Shown here piece after piece: positions 28,297 to 38,878 of a DNA stretch of 64,000 bases (position 1 is its first letter; each line of letters begins with the position of its first letter). Source of the stretch: Pseudomonas haemolytica (GTDB lineage: Bacteria; Pseudomonadota; Gammaproteobacteria; Pseudomonadales; Pseudomonadaceae); assembly GCF_009659625.1 (NCBI RefSeq), contig NZ_VOIW01000007.1, positions 186,001 to 250,000 of the forward strand. Direction: 5' to 3'. The notes under the pieces are model-generated. The model did not search any database. It had not been told where the DNA came from and was given only the letters and a program-made list of their open reading frames with translations. The translations under genes and the position numbers were made by a program.

Positions 28297-28450
28297 TGTG
28301 AGGGTATCCGTTTAGATCTTCGTTGTTTTGTCGGAAACGTCTGTAAGTATGGCGTTGAGAATTGAACTCAATATAAATCCTTGAGTCAGTTCTAGCCATG
28401 TAACACTATAACGCCCTTATTTTCGCCTACCCTGAGCCCCGTATCTGCTT

Positions 28451-29458
28451 ATGTTGTCCAGAACCCTGTTGTGCCTTGCTGTTTTCAGTGCTTCCACGCC
28501 TTTGCTCGCCGATACCGTCTGGTTGAAAAACGGTGATCGCCTGACCGGCAAGATCAAAGTCTTCGACGGTGGCAAATTGCTGATCCAAACTGCCTACGCA
28601 GGCTCCATTCCGGTGGACTGGAAGCAGGTCAAGACCCTGGAAAGCGACCAGGAACTGCTGGTCAAGCAGGATGCCTACAGCGGCGAAAAGGCCAAGTCCT
28701 TGCAGGCGTCGGATGATGGCAAGGTGGTGCTGGCCAATGGCGAGGCGCCCAAGACTGTGGAGCTGGCGAGTATCCAGCAGATCATGAAGCCCAAGCCCGT
28801 CATCGAAGACCTGGTGTGGAAGGGCAACGTCGATCTGGCGCTGGACTACAAGCGCGCAGACAAAGACACCAACGACTACGACATCGACTTCAAGACCTCG
28901 GCCCGTCACGGCCAGTGGCGTCATACGGGCAAGGGTGAATACAACCGCGAATTCCAGGATGACGTCACCACTACCGACAACTGGGCGCTGGAATACAACC
29001 TGGACCGCTTTATCACCGAGCACTGGTTCTGGGAAGGTCGCCTGACCTACAAGCGTGACAAGGTCGAAGACCTGGCTCGCCAGCGCGTTGTCGGTACCGG
29101 CCCGGGCTATCAGTTCTGGGACGATGAGCTGGGCGCATTCTCCCTCGGTTCGCTGGTCAACCGCACCGATTACGAATATGCCGACGGCGGCAAGGACAAC
29201 TTCTATTCCCTGGCCATGAAGTGGAACTACAACCGCTACCTGGTGGGCAAGACGGTTGAGTTCTTCACCAACGGTGAATTGGGCAAACCCCTTGCCGGGC
29301 CGGCCGAATATTCCCTGGATGCCGAGATGGGCCTGCGCTACAAGGTCACCGAGTGGGCCTCGCTCAATTTGAAGGCTGAGCGCAACGAGGTCAGTGGCAA
29401 TTCCGACAGCAGCTTGAGCAAGACCCGCTACACCGCAGGCTTTGGCGTGGCCTGGTAA
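28451..29458 (+). CDS. DUF481 family outer-membrane beta-barrel protein
   Basis: 335 residues with a Sec signal peptide (MLSRTLLCLAVFSASTPLLA). The first part carries DTVWLKNGDRLTGKIKVFDGG, the domain seen before DUF481. From residue ~130 on, alternating aromatic strands (WALEYNLDRF, NFYSLAMKWNYNRYL) end in a terminal aromatic residue (GFGVAW), as in barrel proteins. Related YdiY of E. coli is acid-induced; function is not established. It diverges from the ATL gene, and the HugZ-like gene starts 103 bases after it. Confidence 0.85.
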   Translation: MLSRTLLCLAVFSASTPLLADTVWLKNGDRLTGKIKVFDGGKLLIQTAYAGSIPVDWKQVKTLESDQELLVKQDAYSGEKAKSLQASDDGKVVLANGEAPKTVELASIQQIMKPKPVIEDLVWKGNVDLALDYKRADKDTNDYDIDFKTSARHGQWRHTGKGEYNREFQDDVTTTDNWALEYNLDRFITEHWFWEGRLTYKRDKVEDLARQRVVGTGPGYQFWDDELGAFSLGSLVNRTDYEYADGGKDNFYSLAMKWNYNRYLVGKTVEFFTNGELGKPLAGPAEYSLDAEMGLRYKVTEWASLNLKAERNEVSGNSDSSLSKTRYTAGFGVAW

Positions 29459-29561
29459 AACCTGCGTCGGTCGCTCTGGCAACCTGCGCGGATATTGATT
29501 ACCTTGTGTTGAGATCCATTCCCATATGCCATGGGCGGCGGAACACCCGAGGAGTCATACG

Positions 29562-30293
29562 TTGAGCGCGCACGTTGCCAAGAACGCCCGAGAGCTGTTG
29601 CTCAAGGAATACCGTGGGGCTCTCTCCACACTGTCCAAAGCCATGCCCGGGTTTCCCTTCGGCTCGGTCGTGCCTTACTGCCTCGATGAGCAGGGTCGCC
29701 CGCTGATCCTGATCAGCCGCATCGCCCAGCATACCCATAACCTGCAAAAAGACCCCAAGTGCTCGCTGCTGGTGGGTGAGCGCGAGGCCGATGATGTGCA
29801 GGCGGTAGGGCGCCTGACCTACCTGGCCGAAGCCGAGAAGTTGGAAGACGGCGCGGCGATTGAAGCCGCTGCCGAGCGTTATTACCGCTATTTCCCTGAT
29901 TCGGCCAACTACCATAAGGCCCACGACTTCGATTTCTGGGTGCTCAAACCGGTACGTCACCGTTATATCGGTGGGTTTGGCGCGATCCACTGGGTCGACC
30001 AGTTGACCTTGGCCAACCCGTTCGCCGGCAAGGCCGAACGCAGCATGATCGAGCACATGAACAGCGATCACACCAAGGCCATCGCCCACTACGTCGACCT
30101 CTGCGGTTTGCCGACCACCGAGCCTGCGCAACTGGCCGGCATCGACAGTGAAGGCATGCACCTGCGTATCGGCCAATCCCTTTATTGGTTGCCTTTTGAA
30201 GAGCCTTGCAACACGCCGACACAAGTACGCGAAGCCTTGGTTTCATTGGCTCATGCTGAGGCCTGGCCGAAAAAAACCGCCGCCAGCGCTTGA
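29562..30293 (+). CDS. HugZ-like haem-utilisation protein (PPOX fold plus DUF2470)
   Basis: 243 residues from a TTG start at 29562, supported by AGGAG seven bases upstream (29550-29554); the in-frame ATG at 29529 lies before that site. The N-terminal flavin-reductase-like split barrel (SVVPYCLDEQGRPLILISRI) resembles pyridoxamine-phosphate oxidase. The C-terminal part from ERSMIEHMNSDHTKAIAHY is a DUF2470/HugZ-like region. HugZ of Helicobacter cleaves haem, but whether this one does is unknown. It is not linked here to the hemO cluster 20 kb away. Confidence 0.8.
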   Translation: MSAHVAKNARELLLKEYRGALSTLSKAMPGFPFGSVVPYCLDEQGRPLILISRIAQHTHNLQKDPKCSLLVGEREADDVQAVGRLTYLAEAEKLEDGAAIEAAAERYYRYFPDSANYHKAHDFDFWVLKPVRHRYIGGFGAIHWVDQLTLANPFAGKAERSMIEHMNSDHTKAIAHYVDLCGLPTTEPAQLAGIDSEGMHLRIGQSLYWLPFEEPCNTPTQVREALVSLAHAEAWPKKTAASA

Positions 30294-30359
30294 ATTCACG
30301 AAACGGCGACGTCATCTAAGGTGGACTGGCAAGGCATTCTTGCGTTGAGGAACCATTTG

Positions 30360-30836
30360 ATGCGCCCTTTTTTATTGCTCTTTCTGCTATTCCCGGTGTT
30401 GGAGCTGTTCGTATTCGTTCAAGTCAGCGGTGCGATCGGGTTTTTCCCGGCGCTGTTGCTGATCATCGCCGGCTCGATGCTTGGCGTCCTGGTGCTGCGC
30501 GTCGCCGGCCTGGCCACGGCGCTGCGTGCCCGTGAAAGCCTGAACCGCGGCGAACTGCCGGCCCAGACCATGCTTGAAGGCCTGATGATGGCCCTGGCCG
30601 GTGGCCTGCTGATCCTGCCGGGCTTTGTCAGCGATGTGCTTGGCCTGGTCCTGCTGCTGCCATTCACGCGCAAGTTGCTGGCCGGCAAGATGCGCCAGCG
30701 CGCCGAAGAAGCCGCGATTCGCCAACGCGCCTTCGCCGACGACCTGCAACCCCGTGGCGGCCCGGCCCCGCGCCAACCCCTGGGGCGTGAGGGCGACGTG
30801 ATCGAAGGCGAGTTCGAACACCGCGATAGCAAATAA
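30360..30836 (+). CDS. fxsA: FxsA family membrane protein
   Basis: 158 residues from ATG 30360, which follows GAGGAA; the longer frame from 30321 lacks a ribosome site. Hydrophobic helices at ~2-25, ~27-50 and ~75-95 (FLLLFLLFPVLELFVFVQ, LLLIIAGSMLGVLVLRVAG, GLLILPGFVSDVLGLVLLL) match FxsA. A hydrophilic, Arg-rich tail follows. E. coli FxsA antagonises phage T7 exclusion by F; its normal role is unclear. Placement just before groESL is common in gamma-proteobacteria. Confidence 0.9.
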   Translation: MRPFLLLFLLFPVLELFVFVQVSGAIGFFPALLLIIAGSMLGVLVLRVAGLATALRARESLNRGELPAQTMLEGLMMALAGGLLILPGFVSDVLGLVLLLPFTRKLLAGKMRQRAEEAAIRQRAFADDLQPRGGPAPRQPLGREGDVIEGEFEHRDSK

Positions 30837-30916
30837 GCGCTTCACTGACACGGCACCTTCGGGTGCCGTGTTGCATTTGACCGGGCACCAAGACGAAAAA
30901 ATTTCCGCTTCGACCC

Positions 30917-30944
30917 CTTGTAATAAGCTTGTGCGCCCTTATGT
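30917..30944 (+). promoter_or_regulatory. Possible sigma-32 heat-shock promoter for groESL
   Basis: CTTGTA (30917-30922), then 13 bases, then a block around CGCCCTTATGT. This partly fits the sigma-32 pattern CTTGAA-N13-CCCCATNT. It is about 140 bases before groES, and no CIRCE element is seen. Match is imperfect. Confidence 0.4.
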
Positions 30945-31084
30945 AACGGTCACCGCAAGGTTTCTGGTGGCAACACCAGACAGACTTCCGCGTCTTGCCC
31001 AGCGAGCCGCGACCGGCACCGCCGGAATTTAACCCGCCGGAATTGATACCGGCCGATGAAAAACACAATTAGGAGAGATCGACA

Positions 31085-31381
31085 ATGAGCAAGCTTCGTC
31101 CTCTGCACGACCGCGTCGTCATCCGTCGCAGCGAAGAAGAAAAGAAAACCGCTGGCGGGATCGTTCTGCCAGGTTCGGCTGCTGAAAAAGCCAACCACGG
31201 TGTGATCGTCGCTGCTGGCCCAGGCAAGACCCTGGAGAACGGTGATGTACGCGCACTGGCCGTGAAAGTGGGTGACAAGGTTGTTTTCGGCCCTTACTCC
31301 GGCAGCAACACTGTGAAAGTCGACGGCGAAGACCTGCTGGTAATGGCTGAGAACGAAATTCTCGCCGTACTGGAAGACTGA
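31085..31381 (+). CDS. groES: Co-chaperonin GroES
   Basis: 98-residue GroEL lid. MSKLRPLHDRVVIRRSEEE, the mobile loop around EKKTAGGIVLPGSAAEK, and the roof loop region are all standard. Strong AGGAGAG Shine-Dalgarno 7 bases before the ATG. Pairs with groEL 50 bases on. Confidence 0.98.
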   Translation: MSKLRPLHDRVVIRRSEEEKKTAGGIVLPGSAAEKANHGVIVAAGPGKTLENGDVRALAVKVGDKVVFGPYSGSNTVKVDGEDLLVMAENEILAVLED

Positions 31382-31431
31382 TTTTCCCGCTCATTTTCCC
31401 GTTACTACAAAGTATTTAAGGAATATCGATC

Positions 31432-33078
<1,647 letters not shown>

Positions 33079-33100
33079 GCCAGCCTCACCCGGCACTGAA

Positions 33101-33135
33101 AAACCCCGCCTGCAGTGATGCAGGCGGGGTTTTTT
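33101..33135 (+). terminator. Strong intrinsic terminator after groEL
   Basis: An 11-bp perfect stem CCCCGCCTGCA / TGCAGGCGGGG with loop GTGA is followed by six T. It ends 16 bases before the stop of the convergent GH8 gene and may serve both strands, since AAA precedes the stem. Confidence 0.95.
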
Positions 33136-33151
33136 ATGGGCGGCTTTTACG

Positions 33152-34582
33152 TCAGCCTATGAGGCGGCGTCGCAATAACCGCTTGAAGGTGAACCCGCGT
33201 GCCAGGGTCAATTCGGCACGCGGCATAAGTGCCAGGGCCCCCGGCGCAGCAGCTGCGTTGAATGAATGATGGACAGACAGGTGCGTGGGCTTTTTATGGA
33301 GCGCGGGCCTGGGCCGCTCCCAATGCCCGGCCATGACCACCATGCCCAGCAACTTGAGGGTGTTGGCGTAGTAGTCGTGGGCTTTGAGCGAGCGGTGTTG
33401 CAAGTTGTCCCAAATGTTATTCAGCCATGGCTGGTTGTCGGGGCTGATCATCGCGCTGACGCCCAATGCGGCAATAAACGCAGGATCGTCTGGGGCCGCG
33501 TCCAAGGCGCTGCCATCGACGTGATAGCCGCTGTTGAATGCAGCGGGTGAATTCGCGGTGGTCGCGCGGGCCCATAAATTGAAGGTACTCAGGGTGTCCA
33601 GTGCGCGTGGGTCGCCATACATCAGGTAATCCAGGGCGATGCGCCAGGGATAGCGGGCCGCATTCCAGGCGTAATCACCGTCGTGCTTGCCTTCCACCAG
33701 GCCGGCGCGGGCTGGTGTGGGTGTTGTGTCGAGGTGACTGATAAAGTCCGGCACCAAGGCGCTACGCGCACTGTAGCGTGCGATGAAGGTGTCGATGATC
33801 GCGTAGGTTTTGTCGCGCACGGCGAGCCAGCGTTTATCACCGGTCATCTCAAAAAAACTGTTGAGGTGCGACGGCATGAAGTCCGAACTGCGGGTGGCAT
33901 ATTCGAGTTCGGTGTCGCCATCGGTGCCGGCCCAATCACCCAGCATCAAATGATGGGTACGCGGGTGCACTTCAAGTTTCAGGATCGCGGCCAAGACTGT
34001 GTTGGCCTGGCTGCGGTAGTCGATGCTGCCTTGGCTGCCCCAGACATGGTCGGCCAACAGCAAGGCATAGGCGATATCCAGGTCGCCGTCGGTGGCACTG
34101 GCGTCGCCACGAAACCGGCCAATGGCATTGCCACAGCCTTCGACCTGGTTCCAGGCCATCAGCCCAGGGTCGGACTTGGCCGGGTGGTCCTCGAAGTAGC
34201 GCACCATGCCATCGAAGATCTTTTGCGCGTCAGGGTCCTGGCCCGCCATCATCACGCTGAGCAACATCCCGTAGCCATGGGCTTCGGACGCGGTGAGGGT
34301 GTTCGGCGCCGTACCGCCGCCCACCGGCTTGTGGTCGGCACTGACGTTGACGAAGTAGCTGTCGCTGCTGCACGCCTGGGACAGGTAGAGCGCTTTCCAC
34401 TCGGTATAAAACGCCGTCAGTTGCTGGTCCATGACGGCTTGGGAAATATGGCTGGGCTTGATCGTGCCCGGGTAATAAGGCGTGGCCGAGATAAAGGCAC
34501 GCGCATTGCCGGACAACAGTGCGCCGGTCACGATGCACAGCGACAGCATCCATGTGGGCAAAAACGGCTTGGGGCGACGCAT
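33152..34582 (-). CDS. Secreted glycoside hydrolase family 8 enzyme
   Basis: 476 residues from ATG 34582, preceded by GGAGAG at 7 bases; the in-frame TTG at 34597 is the less likely start. Signal peptide (~1-29, ending GNARAF). The GH8 acid residue lies in ASEAHGYGMLLSVMMAG, followed by DGDLDIAYALLLADHVWG. This wording is closer to the Bacillus-type GH8 beta-glucanase/chitosanases than to the cellulose-operon BcsZ, and no bcs genes are near (family knowledge, by memory). The substrate could be chitosan, beta-1,3-1,4-glucan or a cell-surface glucan. It is 83 bases downstream of a two-component kinase gene on the same strand. Confidence 0.85.
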   Translation of the reverse strand: MRRPKPFLPTWMLSLCIVTGALLSGNARAFISATPYYPGTIKPSHISQAVMDQQLTAFYTEWKALYLSQACSSDSYFVNVSADHKPVGGGTAPNTLTASEAHGYGMLLSVMMAGQDPDAQKIFDGMVRYFEDHPAKSDPGLMAWNQVEGCGNAIGRFRGDASATDGDLDIAYALLLADHVWGSQGSIDYRSQANTVLAAILKLEVHPRTHHLMLGDWAGTDGDTELEYATRSSDFMPSHLNSFFEMTGDKRWLAVRDKTYAIIDTFIARYSARSALVPDFISHLDTTPTPARAGLVEGKHDGDYAWNAARYPWRIALDYLMYGDPRALDTLSTFNLWARATTANSPAAFNSGYHVDGSALDAAPDDPAFIAALGVSAMISPDNQPWLNNIWDNLQHRSLKAHDYYANTLKLLGMVVMAGHWERPRPALHKKPTHLSVHHSFNAAAAPGALALMPRAELTLARGFTFKRLLRRRLIG

Positions 34583-34665
34583 GAAAGGGCTCTCCAACCT
34601 GGGATTCAGGCGGAGAGGTTACGAGCAATCAGCAGGCTTCACTGTCACAGGCTGTAACACGCTGC

Positions 34666-35964
34666 CTACTGCGGGCGCAGTGGCAGGATCAACGTCATGC
34701 GTGCGCCTCCCAAGGGGCTGCGACTCACCGACAACTCGCCGTGGTGCCATTGGGTCGCGCGTTTGGCCAGCGCCAGGCCGAGGCCGAACCCCGTGGGTTC
34801 ATCGCCGCCCATACCCAGGCGTACAAAGGGCTCGAAGATTTTTTCGCGGTTTTCTGCCAGCACGCCGGGGCCGTCATCGTCGACATGCAACACCAGATGA
34901 TCCTGGCCATGGTAAGCGGCGCTGACACACACCTGATCGCGTGCGTAAGTGATGGCGTTGCTCAACAGGTTGCGCACAATCAGGTGCAACAGGGCGCGGT
35001 CGCCGATCACCTGCAATTGCGGCGGCTCGGTGTCCAGGCTCAAGCGACGCTGATGCCCGTCCAGCAAGGCAAACTCCTGATGCAGCCAGTCGCGGATGGG
35101 GATCGGTTCATGTTGCAGGTCGGTGGGCGCGCCGGCCATACGGGCAAAGGCCAGGCTGGCACGCACCAAGGCTTCAAGTTCTTCGACGTCGGTGTGCAAA
35201 CGTTCTTGCAGGCGGGTACGTGTGAGCGGGTCGTCGCTTTTGCTCAGCAGCGTCAAGGCGAAACGCATGCGTGCCAGTGGCGTACGCAGTTCATGGGACA
35301 CGGCCTGGGAGACTTCGCGATGGCGTTCGTTCATGGCGTTGATGTCCTGGGCATGTTGCTGCAACGTCAGCAGCAACGGTGTCCATTCCTTGCCCATGGC
35401 GGGCAACATCACATTGGGCGTGTGCGCCAGCGTGCCCAGGCAGGCATTAAGCCTGTTCAGTTCGGCGGTACGCCGACGGTGCGCACGTAAACCAACCCAA
35501 AGCAGCAGTAGCACCGGCAGGCCGGCGACGCATGCGGTTACCCAGTAAATGGGGAACTCCAGCAGGTCCTTGACCTCGGCCGTACCCCACATGGGGCCGA
35601 ATTGGATCACGGTGTCGTCGTCCAGCGGAAAGTAGGTGATGTCTTCGTCGCTATTGAGCGCCGGCTGTTGATGTTCCAGCATGACCAAGGCTTCTGGCGG
35701 CAGCTCGACCTCATCCAGCGTGACCAGCTCCACGGGGTACTGGAAATGTGCACGCAGGGTGTCCATGTGCGCTTCGCGTTGGTCGGCTGGCAAGGCTTTG
35801 AGCTGCTCGGCCACCAGGTAGCCCGGCCCGGCCATCAGGCGCAAGAAACTGTCTTCACCGACAAATACCGAGGCGTTGGCACACAGCCACAATAGATAAA
35901 ACGTCAAGGTCGCCCAAGCGGTGCCCGCCACGACGGCCATCCCGGGGCGCACTTTAGCCAGCAT
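34666..35964 (-). CDS. RstB-like sensor histidine kinase
   Basis: 432 residues from ATG 35964, preceded by AGGG; an in-frame TTG at 35991 is less likely. Two membrane helices (about 10-30 and 140-160) enclose a ~110-residue periplasmic domain with several acidic residues (LDDDTVIQFGP). HAMP-like linker, then HisKA with H224 in AVSHELRTPL and the HATPase boxes NLLSNAITYA, DDDGPGV and GFGLGLALAKRA. It overlaps the regulator gene by 11 bases. RstB of enterics is the closest family by domain pattern. The signal is unknown. Confidence 0.85.
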   Translation of the reverse strand: MLAKVRPGMAVVAGTAWATLTFYLLWLCANASVFVGEDSFLRLMAGPGYLVAEQLKALPADQREAHMDTLRAHFQYPVELVTLDEVELPPEALVMLEHQQPALNSDEDITYFPLDDDTVIQFGPMWGTAEVKDLLEFPIYWVTACVAGLPVLLLLWVGLRAHRRRTAELNRLNACLGTLAHTPNVMLPAMGKEWTPLLLTLQQHAQDINAMNERHREVSQAVSHELRTPLARMRFALTLLSKSDDPLTRTRLQERLHTDVEELEALVRASLAFARMAGAPTDLQHEPIPIRDWLHQEFALLDGHQRRLSLDTEPPQLQVIGDRALLHLIVRNLLSNAITYARDQVCVSAAYHGQDHLVLHVDDDGPGVLAENREKIFEPFVRLGMGGDEPTGFGLGLALAKRATQWHHGELSVSRSPLGGARMTLILPLRPQ

Positions 35965-36652
35965 CTTGGTCGCCCTGCGGGACTTCGACAAACAGATAGC
36001 CTTGGGCGGTAATGGTCTGGATGGTCACCGGGCAGGCCAGGCTCATCAGTTTTTTGCGCAGGCGCGACACGCGCATATCAATCGAGCGGTTGAGCCCGTC
36101 GTACTCCAGGCCGCGCAGGCTCTGCAGCAGTTTTTCCCGGGTCAGCAACACGCCGCAATGGCGGGCGAAAATTGCCAGCAATTCGAACTCGGCCACCGAA
36201 AACTGCAAGGGGGTTGTATCGAGCCAGGCGAAATGGCTGTTCAGGTCCAGGCGAAAACTGCCCCATTGATAGGTGGCGCGGGGCGCTTGAGGGTGACGGC
36301 GCAGCAGCGAGCGAATACGTGCCAGCAACAGCAGCGGGTCGATGGGCTTGACCACATAGTCATCCGCACCGACGTTGAAGCCGGTCAACTGCTCGGCGTT
36401 TTCATCCAGCGCGGTCATCATCAGGATCAGCCCGGGGTACTGGTTGCGGATCTGCCGGCACAGGGTGAAACCGTCGATGCCCGGCAACATCACATCCAGG
36501 ATCAACAGCGCTGGCTGTTCGTCGAGAATACGCTGGGCAGCGCGGTCGCCACGGTGCTCGACAGCGACAGTAAAACCTTCGGCGCGCAGGAATTCGGCGG
36601 TCAGTGCGGCCAGTGGCAGGTCATCTTCAATCAACAGCAGGGTGTCGGACAT
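35954..36652 (-). CDS. RstA-like OmpR-family response regulator
   Basis: 232 residues from ATG 36652 (MSDTLLLIEDDLPL). Receiver with D53 in LLILDVMLPGIDG and K102-P in DYVVKPIDP. The C-terminal winged helix (QFSVAEFELLAIFARHCG, with RSIDMRVSRLRKKL) is OmpR-type. It overlaps the kinase gene by 11 bases, the normal arrangement for a coupled pair. An inverted repeat lies between it and the upstream LTA-synthase-like gene, so it may have its own promoter or read-through from that gene. Confidence 0.87.
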   Translation of the reverse strand: MSDTLLLIEDDLPLAALTAEFLRAEGFTVAVEHRGDRAAQRILDEQPALLILDVMLPGIDGFTLCRQIRNQYPGLILMMTALDENAEQLTGFNVGADDYVVKPIDPLLLLARIRSLLRRHPQAPRATYQWGSFRLDLNSHFAWLDTTPLQFSVAEFELLAIFARHCGVLLTREKLLQSLRGLEYDGLNRSIDMRVSRLRKKLMSLACPVTIQTITAQGYLFVEVPQGDQDAG

Positions 36653-36690
36653 GAACAGGTGTCGTTGCCGGGAAAGGCCGCCAGTGTTAC

Positions 36691-36716
36691 GCCCTTGCCT
36701 GGGGGGAGGCAAGGGC
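36691..36716. other. Perfect 10-bp inverted repeat between the LTA-synthase-like gene and the response regulator
   Basis: GCCCTTGCCT / AGGCAAGGGC around a six-base G loop, with no T-run on either side. It could be a rho-dependent or attenuating stem, or an operator for the response regulator 39 bases downstream on the minus strand. Confidence 0.5.
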
Positions 36717-36727
36717 TGTAGTGGGCG

Positions 36728-38677
36728 TCAGCGAGCGCTGATCGCGTGCGTGGTGTCCTTGGGCGCTTTCCAGCTCAGCAGTTGCTGTTTATAGCCATAA
36801 CTGGCGGCCTGGTAGTAGGTGATCGCCCGTTGGATCAACGGGTCATCGCTGCCCACGCGCAATTCCTGGCTCTCTCCAAGGGCCTGGTCGTGGCGACGCA
36901 GCCCTTGGCGAGGGCTGAGGATCGCCAGGTCCTTGCCGTCAAACAACCCCAGGTGCTGGTAATTGCCGACCACTACTCGCGGTGGCAGCGGGTTGTCCTG
37001 CAACAGGTTGCGGCCAAAGAAAGTCGACTCATAGCTCAGGTTGAGCAGGCCCAACAACGTCGGCGCAAGGTCGATCTGGCTGGCCAGTTGAGCGGACTCC
37101 CGAGCGTCGATCAGCTTGGGCGCATAAATAAACAGTGGGATCTGATAGTTGGTGATCGGCAGGTCTTCCTTGCCTGCACTGCCGGCCGTGTGGTCGGCGA
37201 CGAACACGAATATCGTGTTATCGAACCACGGCTTCTGACGCGCAGCCTCAAGGAACTGGCCGATAGCGTAGTCGGTGTATTTCACCGCGCCGTCGCGGCC
37301 CTTGCCGGACTTGATGTCGATACGCCCGTCCGGGTAGGTGTAGGGACGATGGTTGGAGGTGGTCATCAGTTGCAGCAAGAACGGTTGCTGCTTGGCGTAG
37401 TCGTCGTCGGCCAGTTTCAGGGTCTGTTTGAACAGGTCCTCGTCGGCCATGCCCCAGGCATTTTTGAATGAGATTTCGGACTCCGGCACGCTGCTCTGGT
37501 CCACGACCCGATAACCATTGCCGCTGAAAAACGCGTTCATATTGTCGAAGTAACCGCGCCCGCCGTAGACAAATACGCTGTCGTAGCCGATGGCCGTGAG
37601 TTGTTGCCCAAGGCTGGCGAACCCGCTTTCACGGCCGATGCGCTTGACGATCGAACGCCCTGGTGTGGGAGGGATTGCCAGGGTAATGGCCTCCAGGCCG
37701 CGGTCAGTGCGGGTGCCGGTGGCATAGAAGTTATTGAAGTACAGGCTTTGTTTGCGCAACGCATCCAGGTTGGGCGTGAGGTTGCGTTCATCGCCGTTGC
37801 TGCCCATGTACTTGGCGCTGAAGCTTTCGAGGGTCACCAGGACGATGTTGGGTTTGCGCAAGGTGCCGGGGTTGTCGATGGCACGGCGGATATCCAGCGG
37901 GTCTTGGCCGATAAAACGTGCATTCGGCTCACTGAGTTCGGCGCGCAATTGCTGGGCGACCACCTCGGTGGGCAGGCTTTTGTAGAACTGGGTGTAATCC
38001 AGTTCGTTATTGCGGAAAGCGGCGAAGAATTGATAAGGGCCATTGCTGGCCAATTCGTTTTTGTAGGCGTTACCGCCTTGGGCACGCGGGCTGTCCTGGC
38101 TGATCAGCTGCAGGGTGAGGCCGGCGACCACCAGCAGGCCCAAGGCATTGACCAAGCGGCCACGCCCTGTCGGCAACGGCGCCGCCATGGCAGCATTGAA
38201 AGGTTTACGCAGGGCCAGGCTCAGGAGGATGGCCAGCATCGCCAGCAGGCTCAGCAGCTTGCCGATAGGGTAAGACTCCAGCAGGTTGTTCAGCACCTCA
38301 TCGGAGTACACCAGGTAATCGACGGCGATAAAGTTGAAGCGCACACCAAATTCATCCCAGAACAACCATTCGGCCACCGAGGTGAACAGCATGGCGAACA
38401 GGCTGATGGTCAGCACCGCTTGCAGGAACCAGCGATGGCCGCGGCGGCGCCACAGCGCAGGCGGGCACAGCAGCAGATACAAGCCCAGCGGCAAGGCTGC
38501 ATAGGTGAGGAAGCCCAGGTCGTAGAGCACGCCCACGCCAAATACTGGCAGCAAGTTGCCGCCAACTTCATCCAGGTGAGTCATGAGCAGCACGCTGCGG
38601 GTCAGCAGGAAAACCAATAACCAGGCACCGGTTATCAACAGCAAATAGCGCATTGGCGCTGTTTTGAAAAACCCCAT
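36728..38677 (-). CDS. LTA-synthase-family sulfatase-fold membrane protein
   Basis: 649 residues. Five N-terminal membrane helices (~10-190) precede an alkaline-phosphatase/sulfatase domain (~280-580) beginning RKPNIVLVTLESFSAKYMG. The probable nucleophile threonine lies in YATGTRTDRGLEA, and the metal site near FVFVADHTAGS. The family includes LtaS, OpgB-like and phosphoethanolamine transferases. In a Gram-negative host a phosphoglycerol or similar headgroup transfer to glucans or lipids is the likely chemistry (inference). It diverges from colR; a possible ColR half-site lies ~70 bases upstream of its start. Confidence 0.85.
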   Translation of the reverse strand: MGFFKTAPMRYLLLITGAWLLVFLLTRSVLLMTHLDEVGGNLLPVFGVGVLYDLGFLTYAALPLGLYLLLCPPALWRRRGHRWFLQAVLTISLFAMLFTSVAEWLFWDEFGVRFNFIAVDYLVYSDEVLNNLLESYPIGKLLSLLAMLAILLSLALRKPFNAAMAAPLPTGRGRLVNALGLLVVAGLTLQLISQDSPRAQGGNAYKNELASNGPYQFFAAFRNNELDYTQFYKSLPTEVVAQQLRAELSEPNARFIGQDPLDIRRAIDNPGTLRKPNIVLVTLESFSAKYMGSNGDERNLTPNLDALRKQSLYFNNFYATGTRTDRGLEAITLAIPPTPGRSIVKRIGRESGFASLGQQLTAIGYDSVFVYGGRGYFDNMNAFFSGNGYRVVDQSSVPESEISFKNAWGMADEDLFKQTLKLADDDYAKQQPFLLQLMTTSNHRPYTYPDGRIDIKSGKGRDGAVKYTDYAIGQFLEAARQKPWFDNTIFVFVADHTAGSAGKEDLPITNYQIPLFIYAPKLIDARESAQLASQIDLAPTLLGLLNLSYESTFFGRNLLQDNPLPPRVVVGNYQHLGLFDGKDLAILSPRQGLRRHDQALGESQELRVGSDDPLIQRAITYYQAASYGYKQQLLSWKAPKDTTHAISAR

Positions 38678-38745
38678 GTCGAAGTTCCTTATATCAATGG
38701 GGCGCGATCTTCACCCTGAGACTGTGGTCAGTTTGTGAAGCTATA

Positions 38746-38753
38746 GTGAAAAA
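38746..38753 (-). promoter_or_regulatory. Candidate ColR-type core in the divergent colR region
   Basis: TTTTTCAC on the minus strand, about 70 bases before the LTA-synthase-like gene. It matches the TTTTCAC core remembered for ColR sites plus the preceding pyrimidine. The 5' half of the consensus is not matched. Confidence 0.3.
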
Positions 38754-38878
38754 CTCGTTTGACCATACAATCAGTTGAAAACCTTTATCGACGGGCTTTT
38801 CAGCTCTATCCCTGAGCTTCGCTTGGCCTTAAGCTGCGCGAGCCAACACGGCCGTTACCGCGTACGGAGACACTGCCC

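Noticed and set aside
33152..34582. GH8 gene as BcsZ of a cellulose operon
   Set aside because: No bcsA/B/C neighbours, and the GH8 motif wording is nearer to Bacillus-type glucanase/chitosanase.
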